DNA from: Gammaproteobacteria bacterium
Lineage (GTDB): Bacteria; Pseudomonadota; Gammaproteobacteria; CAJXQU01
Assembly: GCA_026984775.1 (NCBI GenBank)
Contig: JALSRM010000034.1
Span: 1-57,598 of the forward strand
Direction of reading: 5' to 3'
Length of the DNA: 57,598 bases
In this document: positions 57,250 through 57,598 of the stretch, piece by piece
How positions within the stretch are numbered: position 1 is the first letter of the stretch
How the letters are laid out: each line of letters opens with the position of its first letter
Program-made: the position numbers and the translations under genes
Notes under the pieces: model-generated
What the model was told of the DNA's origin: nothing
The model's input: only the letters and a program-made list of their open reading frames with translations
Databases searched by the model: none

Positions 57250-57598
57250 TCAGTTCCAGCTGTGCAGCTTGGTTTTCCAAGTGCCATCGGGTTGGCGCTC
57301 AAGTACGGTCAAGACATTCCCGCCGACGCTCTCCCCTGTTTCTTTGATTTTGGCCGTCCAGATTGCAGCCTGATAGGCCGTATCACCTTCGATTTTGATT
57401 CTGACCGGATCGATCGTTATCGCGCTCAACTCACCAGATAACTCTGCATTCCAGTAAGATTTGATGGCGTCCTTACTGATAATCGTCTCATCCGATGGTG
57501 GCATGACAATGGCGTCCTCGGTATACAACTCCGCAAGAGCTTCGGCATTGCCCGTGTTGTAGGCATACATCCAGCTGAGGAGGTTGGCCTGGATGGCC
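57250..57598 (-). CDS. SnoaL-like/DUF4440 protein, 5' end cut by window edge
   Basis: 116 residues are visible; the frame stays open to the window edge, so an ATG at 57570 is probably internal. YNTGNAEALAELYTEDAIVM and the following sheet-rich region match the SnoaL/DUF4440 (NTF2-like cone) fold, which is used by polyketide cyclases and many stress proteins. The function is not defined. It is convergent with thrC. Confidence 0.7.
   Translation of the reverse strand, partial: AIQANLLSWMYAYNTGNAEALAELYTEDAIVMPPSDETIISKDAIKSYWNAELSGELSAITIDPVRIKIEGDTAYQAAIWTAKIKETGESVGGNVLTVLERQPDGTWKTKLHSWN

Noticed and set aside
1-57598. CRISPR array, rRNA, tRNA, insertion sequence or prophage
   Set aside because: No direct-repeat/spacer pattern, clover-leaf-like sequence, transposase or phage gene was seen; small RNA genes could still be missed by eye.

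Overview
The window reads as chromosomal DNA of a free-living or facultatively symbiotic gammaproteobacterium. The rhodanese-secB-gpsA block next to gpmI-envC-ctpA, the homodimeric-type pyruvate dehydrogenase E1 (aceE), FadE, AceK, PepN and the lgt-thyA-folA order are all typical of that class. Hopanoid genes (hpnI start, hpnK), copper-delivery genes for a terminal oxidase and a periplasmic c-type cytochrome suggest an aerobic or facultative environmental lineage such as the sulfur-oxidizing/Chromatiales-like groups. The exact genus cannot be fixed from the sequence alone. No rRNA, tRNA, CRISPR array, insertion sequence or prophage was seen.

Layout. 1-1131: divergent hopanoid genes. 1211-8280: MoxR ATPase/DUF58/VWA/TPR/BatD operon (envelope stress or complex assembly) and a small lipoprotein. 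8350-11092 (minus): rhodanese, secB, gpsA, DUF2310. 11232-16755 (plus): gpmI, envC, ctpA, polysaccharide deacetylase, DJ-1 family. 16774-22751 (minus): small metal/redox proteins, a cobalamin-binding-like protein, PepN and a cytochrome c. 22839-23767: a decayed region where a flavin-reductase gene and an M20 peptidase gene have been joined by deletion. 24014-27436 (minus): icd-aceK-CoA-binding protein. 27750-29375: an unrecognised 541-residue protein with a degenerate receiver-like start and two copies of a ~165-residue module. 29380-33634 (minus): aceE-aceF behind a promoter with a perfect 16-bp palindrome. 33746-40370: double-receiver protein, DsbA-like protein, ttcA/cysH, psd, SCO and PCuAC copper chaperones. 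40532-45090 (plus): lgt-thyA-folA, lon. 45363-50644: chemotaxis receptor, TetR regulator and its likely target fadE. 50774-57204 (plus): P-loop ATPase, metA, thioesterase, alaC, hom, thrC. The right edge cuts a SnoaL-like gene.

Functionally the window ties central carbon flow (pyruvate dehydrogenase, phosphorylatable isocitrate dehydrogenase with its kinase/phosphatase, phosphoglycerate mutase, beta-oxidation) to aspartate-family amino acids (hom, thrC, metA) and envelope building (gpsA, psd, lgt, envC, ctpA, hopanoids). Many genes overlap by 1-13 bases, so translational coupling is common; non-ATG starts (TTG for icd, psd, alaC and the deacetylase; GTG for lon, cysH, batD and others) are frequent.

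The most unusual items are the 541-residue duplicated-module protein, the flavin-reductase/M20 deletion fusion, the aceE palindrome exactly filling the -35/-10 spacer, the fused CWC/DUF5522 protein coupled to a signal-less cobalamin-binding protein, and a strong excess of the tetramer GATC across the window.
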